Of a stretch of DNA of 64,000 bases, positions 1-9,404 are shown piece after piece. The notes under the pieces were generated by a model. It ran no database searches. It was not told where the DNA came from and saw nothing but the letters and a program-made list of their open reading frames with translations. The translations under genes and the position numbers were made by a program. Location of the stretch: positions 91,225-155,224 of the forward strand of contig CANKMW010000005.1 of the NCBI GenBank assembly GCA_947483555.1. The letters run 5' to 3'. Origin of the DNA: Myxococcales bacterium. GTDB lineage: Bacteria; Myxococcota_A; Polyangia; Haliangiales; Haliangiaceae. Each line of letters starts with the position of its first letter. The stretch's first letter is position 1.

Positions 1-51
1 CGTCCCGGCGAGCCCAGGATCGGCCGGCGTTCGTGGTAGACAGCGCGGTCG

Positions 52-1680
52 ATGTCCGCTGCTGACGATGACCACGAGACCCGCGCCGCCGCCGCCGCCG
101 CGCTGCTCGAAGCGCTGTTCGCCGAGCCGCGCCGCATGGCCGAGCTCAGCGAGGCGGTCCGCCGCCGCCTGATGGTCGCCGCCGGCCAGCTGTCGCGGCC
201 AGATCGCTACACCCGCAAGGCGATGCGCAAGGGCCTCGAGCGGCGCCAGCGGCTCGAGGTCAAGGCCGCCGATCTCGCGTTGCTCGACGGCACCGGCATC
301 CGGACCCTGCGTCGCCTGCCGGTGTTCCCCAGCCTCGGGGCGGTGCCGCAGCTCCCCGGGCCCGAGGAGATCGACGCCCTGCCGGCTGGCGACGGCGGTG
401 ACGACGGCGAGGCGTGGGCGGCGGCCGAGGCGCGCCGCGACGAGACGCCGGATCCGGTGCGCGATGAGCCAGATGCCGCGCGCTTGCATGAAGCCCGCAA
501 CTGCTACGTGTGCAAGGCCGACTTCCACGAGCTGCACCCGTTCTACGACGCGATGTGCGCGACCTGCGCGGCGCTCAACTGGGACAAGCGTAACCAGAGC
601 GCCGACCTGCGCGGGCGGGTCGCGCTGGTCACCGGTGCCCGGGTCAAGATCGGGGCCCAGATCGCGCTCAAGCTGCTGCGCGCCGGCGCCGAGACCATCA
701 TCCTCACCCGCTTCCCCGTCGACGCGGCTCGCCGGCTGGCCGCCGAGCCCGACGCGGACGAGCTGTGCACCCGCGCCCACGTCTTCGGTTGCGACCTGCG
801 CCACACGCCGTCGGTCGAGGCGTTGTGCGCGGCGCTGTGCGGCTCGCTGGCGCGGCTCGACGTGCTGGTCAACAACGCGTGCCAGACCGTCCGGCGGCCG
901 AGCGGTTTCTACGATCATCTGATGACGGCCGAGGCGGCGCCGTGGGCGAGCCTCGGCGAGCGCGAGCGCCGGGTGCTGGCCCGATGGTGGGACGTGCGGA
1001 GCGCGGCCGACGCGGCTCAGCGCCAGCTCGCCGACGGCGCCCACGCCGTGGTGCCGGTCGCCGGCGCGCCCGGGCTGTGGAAGTCCGCCGTGCTGTCGCA
1101 GGTGCCGTTGCTGGCCGAGGATCTCGAGCGCGGCGGCCACCTGTACCCGGCCGGGCGTCTCGACGCCGATCTGCAGCAGGTCGACCTGCGCGATTTCAAC
1201 TCGTGGCGCATGACCCTGGCCGACGTCCCCACCGCCGAGCTGCTCGAGGTGCACCTGGTCAACGCCGTGGCGCCGTTCGTGCTCAACGCACGCCTCAAGC
1301 CGCTGCTGGCCGCGGTGCCGACCCGCGACGCCCACGTCGTCAACGTGTCGGCGATGGAGGGCCAGTTCTACCGCCGCTTCAAGACCGACAAGCATCCCCA
1401 TACCAACATGGCCAAGGCCGCGCTCAACATGCTGACCCGCACCGCGGCCATCGACTACGTGCGGTCCGGCATCCACATGAACGCGGTCGACACCGGCTGG
1501 GTCACCGACGAGGACCCGGCGACGATCGCCGCCCGCAAGGTCGCGGTCCACGGCTTCCACCCGCCGCTCGACATCATCGACGGCGCCGCCCGCGTCCTCG
1601 ATCCGGTGTTCGACGGCCACCTCACCGGCCGCCACGTCTGGGGCCAGTTCCTCAAGGACTACGCGCCGACACCCTGGTGA
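52..1680 (+). CDS. Atypical short-chain dehydrogenase/reductase with N-terminal zinc-knuckle-like region
   Basis: 542 aa. Residues 1-145 are a charged helical region without a recognised domain. A CxxC pair (C151/C154 and C169/C172) follows and could bind zinc. From about residue 188 a Rossmann SDR fold begins: the nucleotide loop TGARVKIG is at 194-201 and an NNACQ motif at 274-278. The catalytic Ser is probably S433. At the YxxxK position the sequence is T451-N-M-A-K455, so the lysine is kept but the catalytic tyrosine is replaced by threonine. The protein is about twice the usual SDR length (near 250 aa). Substrate unknown; NAD(P) binding is inferred from the fold. A TAGACA hexamer lies 9 bases before the ATG. 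The gene is followed by a long repeat tract rather than an operon partner. Confidence 0.85.
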   Translation: MSAADDDHETRAAAAAALLEALFAEPRRMAELSEAVRRRLMVAAGQLSRPDRYTRKAMRKGLERRQRLEVKAADLALLDGTGIRTLRRLPVFPSLGAVPQLPGPEEIDALPAGDGGDDGEAWAAAEARRDETPDPVRDEPDAARLHEARNCYVCKADFHELHPFYDAMCATCAALNWDKRNQSADLRGRVALVTGARVKIGAQIALKLLRAGAETIILTRFPVDAARRLAAEPDADELCTRAHVFGCDLRHTPSVEALCAALCGSLARLDVLVNNACQTVRRPSGFYDHLMTAEAAPWASLGERERRVLARWWDVRSAADAAQRQLADGAHAVVPVAGAPGLWKSAVLSQVPLLAEDLERGGHLYPAGRLDADLQQVDLRDFNSWRMTLADVPTAELLEVHLVNAVAPFVLNARLKPLLAAVPTRDAHVVNVSAMEGQFYRRFKTDKHPHTNMAKAALNMLTRTAAIDYVRSGIHMNAVDTGWVTDEDPATIAARKVAVHGFHPPLDIIDGAARVLDPVFDGHLTGRHVWGQFLKDYAPTPW

Positions 1681-1689
1681 CGCGGAGAG

Positions 1690-1872
1690 GGTACCGGTAC
1701 CGGTACCGGTACCGGTTCCGGTACCGGGAGTCGGATACCGATACCGATGCCGATACCGATACCGAGTCCGAGTCCGATACCGATACCGATACCGACACCG
1801 AGCCGGATACCGATACCGAGTCCGTTACCGATACCGAGTCCGATACCGATACCGATACCGATACCGAGTCCG
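1690..1872. repeat. Hexanucleotide repeat tract A (GGTACC/GATACC/GAGTCC units)
   Basis: About 30 imperfect 6-base units in a row, first GGTACC-type, then GATACC with interspersed GAGTCC and GACACC. All three reading frames of both strands stay largely open, giving dipeptide-repeat ORFs such as (DT)n or (PI)n. No start context or codon signature supports translation, so I treat it as non-coding. It lies directly downstream of the SDR stop. Confidence 0.9.
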
Positions 1873-1906
1873 GCCGCGAGACCGCTGCTTGGGCGTGCGG
1901 CCTTTT
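1872..1906 (+). terminator. Possible intrinsic terminator between the two repeat tracts
   Basis: GGCCGC at 1872-1877 and GCGGCC at 1897-1902 can pair around a 19-base loop and are followed at once by TTTT (1903-1906). The loop is long and the T run short, so termination of the SDR transcript is plausible but weakly supported. Confidence 0.35.
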
Positions 1907-1932
1907 CCTCGAGATGTAGCAATCGCGGCACA

Positions 1933-2066
<134 letters not shown>

Positions 2067-2141
2067 CGGACTCGGTATCGGTATCCGTATCCGTATCCGG
2101 CACCGGTACCGGTACCGATACCGGCACCGGTACCGGTACGG
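2067..2141. repeat. Hexanucleotide repeat tract C, inverted relative to tract A
   Basis: Units GGTATC, CGTATC and GGTACC. An exact 20-base match to tract A exists in inverted orientation: GGATACCGATACCGAGTCCG at 1805-1824 pairs with its reverse complement at 2067-2086. The tracts together can therefore form a large imperfect hairpin or cruciform with tract B in the loop. Confidence 0.8.
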
Positions 2142-2196
2142 TCTTCGCTTACCAGTGCCTTACACGCCGGCATCGGTGAGGTGGCACACTTGACGG

Positions 2197-2877
2197 GTGC
2201 GAATCCTGGTCGTCGAAGACGAGGCTGGCCTCCGCGAGGGGCTCGTCGATCTGTTGCGCGGTGACGGTCACGACGTGACCGCGGTAGGTGACGGGGCGAC
2301 CGCCGCCGCCACCGGCATCGCCGAGACCTGGGATCTGGTCGTCCTCGACCTCATGCTGCCCCGGCTCAACGGCATGGACGTATGTCGCCGCCTGCGCGGT
2401 GCCCGTCCGGGGATGCCGATCCTGATGCTGACCGCGCGCGGCAGCGAGGACGACAAGGTTCGCGGTCTGGGCGAGGGCGCCGACGACTACGTCACCAAGC
2501 CGTTCTCGGCGCGCGAGCTCCTGGCCCGGGTGCGCGCGCTCGGCCGGCGGGCGCCGGCCGAGGTCACCGAGCACATCGATGTCGATGGCGCGGTGCTCGA
2601 CTTCGCGCGCCTGGTCGTCAAGCGCGACGGCGTGACCACCGCCTTGACGCCGCGCGAGGTCGGCTTGCTGCGCTGGCTGCACCGCCAGCGCGGCCGCGCC
2701 GTGTCGCGCGGCGAGATCCTCGAGCAGGTCTTCGGCCAGCGCGGCGACCTCCAGACCCGCGCCGTCGACATGGCGGTGGTCGTGCTGCGCAAGAAGGTGG
2801 AGCGCGATCCCGCGCACCCGACCATCATCGTGTCGATCAAGGGTGCCGGCTACGCCTGGGGCGAGACCACGCCGTGA
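2197..2877 (+). CDS. OmpR/PhoB-family response regulator
   Basis: 226 aa, GTG start. The receiver domain (1-115) has the acidic pocket E7-D8, the phosphoacceptor D51 within LDLMLP, T79 and K101 in TKPF. A winged-helix DNA-binding domain follows at about 128-222, with the typical LTPREVGLLRWL helix and a C-terminal GxGYxWG hairpin. It overlaps the next gene's GTG start (GTGA at 2874-2877), so regulator and kinase are translationally coupled. Upstream sits the hexamer repeat region, which must contain or border its promoter; no clear -10 box or Shine-Dalgarno was seen. The regulon is unknown. Confidence 0.93.
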   Translation: MRILVVEDEAGLREGLVDLLRGDGHDVTAVGDGATAAATGIAETWDLVVLDLMLPRLNGMDVCRRLRGARPGMPILMLTARGSEDDKVRGLGEGADDYVTKPFSARELLARVRALGRRAPAEVTEHIDVDGAVLDFARLVVKRDGVTTALTPREVGLLRWLHRQRGRAVSRGEILEQVFGQRGDLQTRAVDMAVVVLRKKVERDPAHPTIIVSIKGAGYAWGETTP

Positions 2878-4937
2878 CGTCGACGCGCACCCTCACCGCC
2901 GCGGCGCTGGTCATCGGCGCGCTGGCGGCGGTGTTGATCGGCTGGTTCGGCAGCGGCTGGCGCGCGATGGAGCGCGAGCAGCGCGCCCTGGTCGACGCCG
3001 CCCGCGCCGATGCGGCCGACACCGCGGCGGTGCTCGCCGACGAGCTGGTCGCCGAGCTCGAGCACCTGCGCGCCGACGAGTCGCAGCGACCGTACTTCCA
3101 CTATCAGAACCTGTTCCACGATCCCCGCGGCGCCAGCCTGGGCTGGAGCGTGGTGCCCTCGCCGCTGGCGGCTGGTCCCAGCGAACGGCTGGTGGCGACT
3201 CACTTCCAGATCGACGCCGCCGGCGCCGTGACCTCGCCGACCGTCAACCCCGACGTGCCCGAGAACAACGCGGCCGTGGCCAGCGCCGACCTGGCGGTGC
3301 TGGCCGAGCTCGGTCGGGTCAAGGCGACGCTGGTCGAGCCGGCCGATCCGGTGCAGATCGCGATGGCGCAACCGGCGCGGGTGTCGCCGGTACCCGCCGA
3401 CCGTCCGCAACCGACACCGGACGACCGGCCGATCAAGACCGCGAGCAAGCCGGCGTCGAAGGCCAGCGGGAAGGACGCCAGGTCCAACGATCCGTTCGGC
3501 GGCGACGGCGACGATGACAAGCTCGCCTACGCCGGCAACAAGAAGCGGCGGCCGGTGAAGCAGGCGCTCGAACCCGAGCCCCAGGTGGTGCAACTCGATC
3601 CGGAGGTCTACGCGCAGAACAAGCAGTCCAACGAGATCTTCGTGAACTCGCGGATGGGCAACCGGGCGCCGGTCCAGCAGATGAAGGACCCGCCGCCGCA
3701 GCAAGCGGTGAAGCCGCTCCCGCCGCCGCCGCAGGCAGCCGAGCCGCCGCCGGTGGTGGTGCCGGTTCAGCAGCAGCCAGCGCCGCCGCGGACTCGACCG
3801 CGGGCCACGCCGCGGCCCGCACCGTCGCCACCGGCGGCGCCGGCGCCGGTCACGATCACGGTCGCACCGCTGGTGTGGCGGGCAGTCACGCTCGATGGCC
3901 AGCCCGCCCTGCTGGCGATGCGTCGGGTGACCACGCCCGATGGCCAGCTGACGCAAGGCCTGGTGGTGTCGACGGAACGGCTAGGTGAGTGGCTGGCCGA
4001 GCGCGATCCCGAGGCCGGCGCCACCCTGGTCGCCGCCGCCGGTGCACAGGTGAGCGCCGCCGCGCCGGTCGCCCTCGCCGACGTCGGATGGTGGGTCACC
4101 GTGGACGATCGCGACGCGCTGGCCGCCGCGCGCCGCGGCGCCGTCGGGCTGCGCAGCGCGTTCCTCGGCCGCTTCATCCCGATCTCGCTGCTGGCGCTGA
4201 CGTGCGCCATGCTGGTCGTGTTGCTCACCGCGCGCGCCGAAAAACTGGCGCACCAGCGCGAGCGCTTCGCGGCCGCGGCCGCGCACGAGCTGCGCACGCC
4301 CCTCGCCGGCATCCAGCTGTACGGCGACATGCTGGTCGACGGTCTCGGCGATCCGGCCAAGCACCGCGACTACGCTCGCCGGGTGGCCGAAGAGGCGTCG
4401 CGGCTGGGTCGCGTCGTCGCCAACGTGCTTGGCTTCTCGCAGCTCGAGCGGCGCAGCCTGGCGGTGCGGGTCGAGCGCGGTGACGTCGTCGAGGCAGTGC
4501 GCGCCGCGGTCGAGCGCGCCGAGCCCAGCCTGGTCCGCGGCGGGGCCACCGTCGAGCTCGACGTGCCGGCGGCGGCGCCGGCCAGCTTCGATCGTGACGC
4601 GCTGGCCCGCATCCTCGGCAACCTGCTCGACAACGCCGAGAAGTACAGCCGCGAGCACGAGGACCGGCGGATCACCGTGACCGTCCGCACCGGCGGCGCC
4701 GGGGCCGTCGAGATCAACGTGGCCGATCGCGGCCCCGGGTTGCCAGCGGCGCTGCGCCGTCGTCGCTTCCAGCCGTTCGCGCGCGGCATCGGCGACGACG
4801 GCCCCCCGGGCCTCGGGCTTGGCCTGGCGCTCTCGCAGTCGCTGGCCCAGGCCATGGGCGGCGAGCTGACCTGGAGGGATCAATCGCCGGGCGCCACCTT
4901 CGTGGTGTCGCTGCCGGCCGCCACCACCGTGGGCTGA
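2874..4937 (+). CDS. Sensor histidine kinase, partner of the upstream OmpR-type regulator
   Basis: 687 aa from a GTG that overlaps the regulator stop codon; longer in-frame extension into the regulator gene is a shadow. Membrane segment 1 is at about 6-25, a long extracytoplasmic region follows, and segment 2 is at about 434-455. The outer region includes an unusual low-complexity stretch (roughly residues 180-325) rich in Pro, Gln and Ala. HisKA contains HELRTP with H471; the ATPase domain has the N box N583-L-L-D-N587, the G1 box DRGPGLP and the G2 box GLGLGLALSQ. The signal is unknown; the Pro-rich linker may span periplasm or wall. A stop at 4937 lies 5 bp from the stop of the convergent lipoprotein gene. 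Confidence 0.92.
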   Translation: MTSTRTLTAAALVIGALAAVLIGWFGSGWRAMEREQRALVDAARADAADTAAVLADELVAELEHLRADESQRPYFHYQNLFHDPRGASLGWSVVPSPLAAGPSERLVATHFQIDAAGAVTSPTVNPDVPENNAAVASADLAVLAELGRVKATLVEPADPVQIAMAQPARVSPVPADRPQPTPDDRPIKTASKPASKASGKDARSNDPFGGDGDDDKLAYAGNKKRRPVKQALEPEPQVVQLDPEVYAQNKQSNEIFVNSRMGNRAPVQQMKDPPPQQAVKPLPPPPQAAEPPPVVVPVQQQPAPPRTRPRATPRPAPSPPAAPAPVTITVAPLVWRAVTLDGQPALLAMRRVTTPDGQLTQGLVVSTERLGEWLAERDPEAGATLVAAAGAQVSAAAPVALADVGWWVTVDDRDALAAARRGAVGLRSAFLGRFIPISLLALTCAMLVVLLTARAEKLAHQRERFAAAAAHELRTPLAGIQLYGDMLVDGLGDPAKHRDYARRVAEEASRLGRVVANVLGFSQLERRSLAVRVERGDVVEAVRAAVERAEPSLVRGGATVELDVPAAAPASFDRDALARILGNLLDNAEKYSREHEDRRITVTVRTGGAGAVEINVADRGPGLPAALRRRRFQPFARGIGDDGPPGLGLGLALSQSLAQAMGGELTWRDQSPGATFVVSLPAATTVG

Positions 4938-4942
4938 GCGCG

Positions 4943-6004
4943 CTAGTCGGCGCCCGGGGCGGCGGCGATCTCGCGCCCGCAGACGTGGACCACGTAGCTC
5001 ACCGGCAGCGACGTCGAGCGTCGCGAGCCGCCGACCCACAGCCAGTACTCGGTCTGGGGCTCGACCGAGGTCACCACGATCTCCTCGCCGATCAGCGCTG
5101 CGCTCGGGGTCCCCATCGGGTCGCTCGGCTTGCCGGCCTCGAAGACCAGCACGTCGAGATCGGCGAGACCGCCGGTCCACACCACGCGAAGATCGAGCTG
5201 GTTGGTGGTGGCGCCGGTGTAGAGCGAGAACGTATCGCGATCGCGATACTCGTCGCCGCTGGTGGTCACCGGCGCCGACAACCCGGCGATGGCGAAGCGG
5301 CTACCCGCCGTGACGGCCTCGCCGGTGGCGTCCGGGGCATCGGCGGTCGTCGACGTGGCCATGGCGGCGAGGATCGGCGGCTGCTGCCGGACCTCGATCA
5401 CGTCGTTGGCGCGATGCAGGGCGCCGCTCTCGTCGGTCTCGTTGTGGATGGTGCCGCCCGTCATCGGGGGACAGCGAGCGGCCGGAAGGTCGGCGGAGAC
5501 CTCGATCCGGTACGGGAACGACGTCGCGGTGGTCGCCGAACGCGCCTCGACGCCGAGCGTGTACTCGCCCTGTGGCAGCAGCAGCGCGGTCACCGCGTTG
5601 CCGGCGCGGAGCCGGGCCAGCGAGCGCACGCCGCTGCCGTCGCGGACGATCAAGTCGAGTTGATCGACCGCGCCCCCGAGCGGCGCGGTCAGGCGTACGA
5701 CCACCGGCGCGGTCGGCGCGATGGTGACCTGGTACAGATCGAGATCGACGAGGCCGCCGCTCGGGTGATCGGTGTCGATCTCGCCGCACACCGCGATGCG
5801 CGCACCGGCGAAGGTCGCGCCGGTCGGCTCGGCCGAGTTGCCGTTGCGCGAGTCGTCGGCCTCGGGGTGGCAATCGACCGGCGCCCCGTCGCCACCCGCA
5901 TCGGGGGCGGTGGCACCGTCGAGCGGCGCCGGGCCGCTGTCGTCACCGCAGCCGGCGGCGAGCGCGTGGGCGAACCACAGCCCGGTGAGCAGAGAACATC
6001 TCAT
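4943..6004 (-). CDS. Secreted lipoprotein with PPC-like domains
   Basis: 353 aa. I start it at the ATG at 6004, which gives a short signal peptide ending ALAAGC (lipobox) followed by an Asp/Gly-rich linker; a longer frame reaching 6514 would overlap the divergent ompA-like gene and is rejected. Two regions resemble bacterial pre-peptidase C-terminal (PPC) folds: one with a DLDLYQVTI-type strand and a QGEYTLGVEA motif, the other near the C terminus with DLDVLVFEAG and TEYWLWVGG. Cysteines are few. Such domains usually aid secretion or bind surfaces; no catalytic domain is visible. A TAGCTT hexamer lies 13 bases before the start, farther than in most genes here. Confidence 0.75.
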   Translation of the reverse strand: MRCSLLTGLWFAHALAAGCGDDSGPAPLDGATAPDAGGDGAPVDCHPEADDSRNGNSAEPTGATFAGARIAVCGEIDTDHPSGGLVDLDLYQVTIAPTAPVVVRLTAPLGGAVDQLDLIVRDGSGVRSLARLRAGNAVTALLLPQGEYTLGVEARSATTATSFPYRIEVSADLPAARCPPMTGGTIHNETDESGALHRANDVIEVRQQPPILAAMATSTTADAPDATGEAVTAGSRFAIAGLSAPVTTSGDEYRDRDTFSLYTGATTNQLDLRVVWTGGLADLDVLVFEAGKPSDPMGTPSAALIGEEIVVTSVEPQTEYWLWVGGSRRSTSLPVSYVVHVCGREIAAAPGAD

Positions 6005-6110
6005 CTGTCGATCGCTCAAGCTACCGGCGGGAGCGGCTGGTGTCCAGCAACGTGCGGGCGAGCGCGATCTGGCGCACGCCCCAGGGCCCGTCGATCGGCG
6101 GTCCGTCCTG

Positions 6111-6116
6111 TATACT
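6111..6116 (+). promoter_or_regulatory. TATACT box 9 bases before the OmpA-family start
   Basis: TATACT at 6111-6116, 9-base spacer, ATG at 6126. One of the best -10-like hexamers of the window; transcription from it would begin at or within a few bases of the ATG. Confidence 0.5.
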
Positions 6117-6125
6117 GCCACCCAC

Positions 6126-7364
6126 ATGCCGCGGGTCCTCCCCCTCGCGTCGCTGCTTGCCGCCGCCGCCTTCGTGTCCAGCCCTGCCAGCGCTGAACCC
6201 ATCGAGGTCGGCGGCATGCTGGGGCCGCGCCTGTTCGCCGACGACTCGATCCTCGGCAAGAACGAGGCCTTCGACACGTCGCTGCGCGACAGCGTGCTGC
6301 TCGGCGTCCGGGCGGCGCGACCGATCAACGCGTGGCTGGTCCCCGAGATCGAGCTGGGGCTGTCGCCGGGCACCACCCGCGAGTTCGACATCGATGTGTT
6401 GTGGTTCGAGCCGCGCGCGCACCTGCGGTTCCAGATCCGCCCCGATCGGCGGGTTCGGCCGTTCGCGGTCCTTGGCGGCGGCCTGCCGGTGGTGCTGTCG
6501 ACCAAGCGCGGCATCTACCCCAGCGGGCTCACCGGCGAGGCATACGGCGGAGGCGGCGTCGGCTGGAACCCGGGCCGCGGGGTGGCGCTGCGCTTCGACG
6601 CTCGGTTCTCGATCTTCCAGGGCCGGGGTGGCGAGAAACCGGTGACCGTGGAGGCCGAGATCACGGCCGGCGTGTGGTTCACGCTCGGCAGCCGCCGCCG
6701 CGCCGCCGAGCGGGCGCGGGCGCTGCCGCCGCCGCTGCCAGCCGACGGCGATGGGGACGGATATCCCGACAACGCCGATGGCTGTCCGGACCGCGCCGAG
6801 GACCATGACGGCTTCGACGACCGCGACGGCTGCCCGGACATCGACAACGACGGTGACCAGGTCCTCGATGTCGCCGACAAGTGCGCGACCGTGGTCGAGA
6901 GTTACAACGGTTTCGAAGACGACGACGGCTGCCCCGACACCGTGCACGCCGAGGTCGACAGCATCATCGGCACCGTCGAGGGTCTGCTGTACTCGCCGGG
7001 CGACGTCAACGTGCGTGCCACCGCCAACGACGGCATGGATCGCATCGTCAAGGTGTTGAAGGATCACCCGTCGGTGCGGCTGGTGCTGGTCGGACACACC
7101 GACGCCAAGGAAGCGCGGCCCGATCCCGACCAGCCGGCCCCGGCCGACGGTTCGCCGCCGCCCGACCCCGCCGAGCTGGCCAACGAGCTCGGTCGCGAAC
7201 GCGCGGCGGCGGTCCGCAACACGCTGGTCGGGCGCGGCCTCAACAAGGGCCGCTTCGTGATCGATACCGCGGGCTTCGAGCAGCCGGTCTCCGACGAGGA
7301 CACCAACCGCGGTCGCCTGCGCAACCGCCGGGTCGAGGTCCGCCTGTTCGTCCCGAAACGCTAG
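6126..7364 (+). CDS. OmpA-family outer membrane protein with thrombospondin type 3-like repeats
   Basis: 412 aa. Signal peptide with ASA cleavage near residue 21, then about 170 residues of alternating beta pattern likely forming an outer membrane barrel, then Asp-rich calcium-binding repeats (about 207-285: DGDGDGYPDN, DGCPD, DNDGDQVLD units), then an OmpA-like peptidoglycan-binding domain (about 305-412) with LVGHTDAK and RGRLRNRRVEV. It probably ties the outer membrane to the cell wall. The ATG at 6126 was chosen because signal peptide and TATACT box fit it. Its TAG stop shares the sequence CTAG with the stop of the convergent kinase gene. Confidence 0.92.
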   Translation: MPRVLPLASLLAAAAFVSSPASAEPIEVGGMLGPRLFADDSILGKNEAFDTSLRDSVLLGVRAARPINAWLVPEIELGLSPGTTREFDIDVLWFEPRAHLRFQIRPDRRVRPFAVLGGGLPVVLSTKRGIYPSGLTGEAYGGGGVGWNPGRGVALRFDARFSIFQGRGGEKPVTVEAEITAGVWFTLGSRRRAAERARALPPPLPADGDGDGYPDNADGCPDRAEDHDGFDDRDGCPDIDNDGDQVLDVADKCATVVESYNGFEDDDGCPDTVHAEVDSIIGTVEGLLYSPGDVNVRATANDGMDRIVKVLKDHPSVRLVLVGHTDAKEARPDPDQPAPADGSPPPDPAELANELGRERAAAVRNTLVGRGLNKGRFVIDTAGFEQPVSDEDTNRGRLRNRRVEVRLFVPKR

Positions 7365-9238
7365 CCGATCAGCTCGATCCGATCGGTCTCGGCGAGCAGG
7401 TAGAGCAGGCGCAGAAAGTTGGTGCGCGCGTCAGGCGAGCGGACGCGGGCGGTGAGGTCGGCGACGTTGGCGCGGCCGTCGGCGAGCTCGTGAACCCGAC
7501 CGAGCGCCTCGCCGACCCCGAAACTCTCGAGGTCGTCGGCGGCCAGCGCCCGCGGTCGGGCGGTCGCCACGGTGGCCGCCCATTCGTCGACGAACGCGAC
7601 ATCGAGGTTGGTGGCACCGGCGCCGAGGATGCGGCGGGCGTCGAGGTGCAGCGGTCGAACCTGGAACGGGTTGGCGCGCCCGGCGTACCAGCGATAACGG
7701 CCCTTGGGCCACGTGCAGACGTCGATCAGCTTGGCGCTGACCTGCCGCGCCAGCAGGCGGTACGCATCGAGCGGCTTGAGGAGCCCGAGGCCGACCAGCG
7801 TGTCGGCGAGCCGGCCGGCGAAGTGCGGCATCACCGAGATCGCGCGTTGCAGCGCCTGGGGCGTCACCGCGCCCTGCGCGATCAGGAAGTCGCCGAGTCG
7901 CTCGGTGGTCACGTTCGACGACACGAACTGTGGGTGGCCGTCGTCGAGGTAGGCCTCCTTGAGGATGCCGGCGCGGCCCTCGAGCACGAGCAGCCCCTTG
8001 GCCTGTTCGCACGCCAGCCGATGCAGCAGCCGGATCGGCGAGGTGTGGCGAAGATCACCGCTGTCCGACGGCTCGGTTCGCGACGGCGCGGGCGACGGCA
8101 CCGGCTCCTGGGTGACGTAGATCTCGTGCGACGGCTCGTCCTCGACCACGACCTCGGTCGGCTCGCGCGCCACGCCGGCGATGAACTCGACCCGGGCGAC
8201 GTGGCGCTCGCGCTGGGCGACCGCGTTGCTCATCTGGGTCGCCGGTCCGCTGAGCGTCCCCAGGTCGTCGTGCGCGACCTGGACCGTGCCATCGTCGGGC
8301 GCGGCCGGGGCGGTGGGCGCGGCGTGGACGCGGGCGACGAAGGCGGCCAGGTCGCGAGCGTCGGGGCGGCCGTTGCGGTGCAGCCAGCCGGTGAGCGCGT
8401 CGCGCAAGTCGCCGGCGGTGGCCCACCGGGTCCGGGTCTCGCGCTCGAGGGCGCGTTCGGCGATCACGCGCAGCTCGAGCGGCACCTCGTCGGAGTACTT
8501 GTGCAGGCGCTCGAGGTTGGCGTCGCGCACCATCAGCAGCACGTCGAGGTCGCTGGGCGCGGTGAACAGGCGGCGCGCCATGATCATCTCGACCAGCACC
8601 ACGGCGAGCGAGAACACGTCGCTGCGGCCGTCGACCGCGGCCCCCGACACCTGCTCGGGCGACATGTAGCCGTACTTGCCCTTGAGCATGCCGGCCTCGG
8701 TCTTGTGCTGGCGCTCGGCGGCGCGGGCGATGCCGAAGTCGGTGAGCTTGACGTCGCCGCGCCGTGACACCAGCACGTTGCCCGGCGAGATGTCGCGGTG
8801 GACCAGTCCGAGGGGCCGGCCGTCGGCGGCGGTGGCCTGATGCGCGTAGTCGAGCGCGTCGGCGATGTCGCGGGCGATCAGCGCGGCGAGATGAGCCGGT
8901 AGGCGGAGTTGCGCGCGGGCGCACTCGCGCAGCAGCGCGAGGAGGTCGACTCCATCGACCCATTGCATCGCGATGTACGGCGTGTCGGCGTCGGTGCCGA
9001 GCTCGAAGACGTGGACGATGTTGGGGTGATCGAGCTGCGCGGTGAGGCGGGCCTCATCGAGGAACATCGAGATGAACGCCGGATCGGCGGCGAGCTGGGG
9101 CAGGATCTTCTTGATCACCACCAGCTTCTCGAACCCGTGGTCGCCGGCCGCGCGGGCCTTGAACAGCTCGGCCATACCGCCGACCGCCAGGCGCTCGAGC
9201 ACCTGGTAGCGGCCGATGCTGTGCGGCAACGACGCCAT
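7361..9238 (-). CDS. Ser/Thr protein kinase with C-terminal DUF4388/PATAN-like domain
   Basis: 625 aa. Hanks-type kinase domain at about 10-280: glycine loop LAVGGMAELF, K43, catalytic HRD at 147-149, DFG at 167-169 and a YMSPEQ activation segment. An Ala/Pro-rich linker follows. From about residue 400 the sequence matches the DUF4388 (PATAN) type found with myxobacterial signalling proteins (LLVLEGRAGILKEAYL, ERLGDFLIAQGAVT), and the last 60 residues look like a small helical domain. No membrane segment, so cytoplasmic. A GGAGG Shine-Dalgarno and a TATAAG hexamer precede the ATG. Divergent from the GspC-like gene. Substrates unknown. Confidence 0.9.
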   Translation of the reverse strand: MASLPHSIGRYQVLERLAVGGMAELFKARAAGDHGFEKLVVIKKILPQLAADPAFISMFLDEARLTAQLDHPNIVHVFELGTDADTPYIAMQWVDGVDLLALLRECARAQLRLPAHLAALIARDIADALDYAHQATAADGRPLGLVHRDISPGNVLVSRRGDVKLTDFGIARAAERQHKTEAGMLKGKYGYMSPEQVSGAAVDGRSDVFSLAVVLVEMIMARRLFTAPSDLDVLLMVRDANLERLHKYSDEVPLELRVIAERALERETRTRWATAGDLRDALTGWLHRNGRPDARDLAAFVARVHAAPTAPAAPDDGTVQVAHDDLGTLSGPATQMSNAVAQRERHVARVEFIAGVAREPTEVVVEDEPSHEIYVTQEPVPSPAPSRTEPSDSGDLRHTSPIRLLHRLACEQAKGLLVLEGRAGILKEAYLDDGHPQFVSSNVTTERLGDFLIAQGAVTPQALQRAISVMPHFAGRLADTLVGLGLLKPLDAYRLLARQVSAKLIDVCTWPKGRYRWYAGRANPFQVRPLHLDARRILGAGATNLDVAFVDEWAATVATARPRALAADDLESFGVGEALGRVHELADGRANVADLTARVRSPDARTNFLRLLYLLAETDRIELIG

Positions 9239-9404
9239 CCGACCTCCGAGCTTATACCCGGGTCGCGTTGCCAGGTTGGCGCGCGTGCGCCGCGGCGAGG
9301 TGGCGGTTTGGCGCTCGGCGCGGGGTTCACGGCTGCAACCACCCGTGGTGTCGAGCGTGCGGGAGCGCGTCGGCGCCGGCACGGGAGTTGGATCGGAGTC
9401 CGGT

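Noticed and set aside
2178..2196. Sigma54 promoter (TGGCAC) upstream of the OmpR-type regulator
   Set aside because: TGGCACACTTGACGG lacks the GC doublet at the required -12 spacing.
5772..6125. Upstream extension of the OmpA-family ORF
   Set aside because: The extension would run antisense to the lipoprotein gene and remove the signal peptide from the N-terminus.
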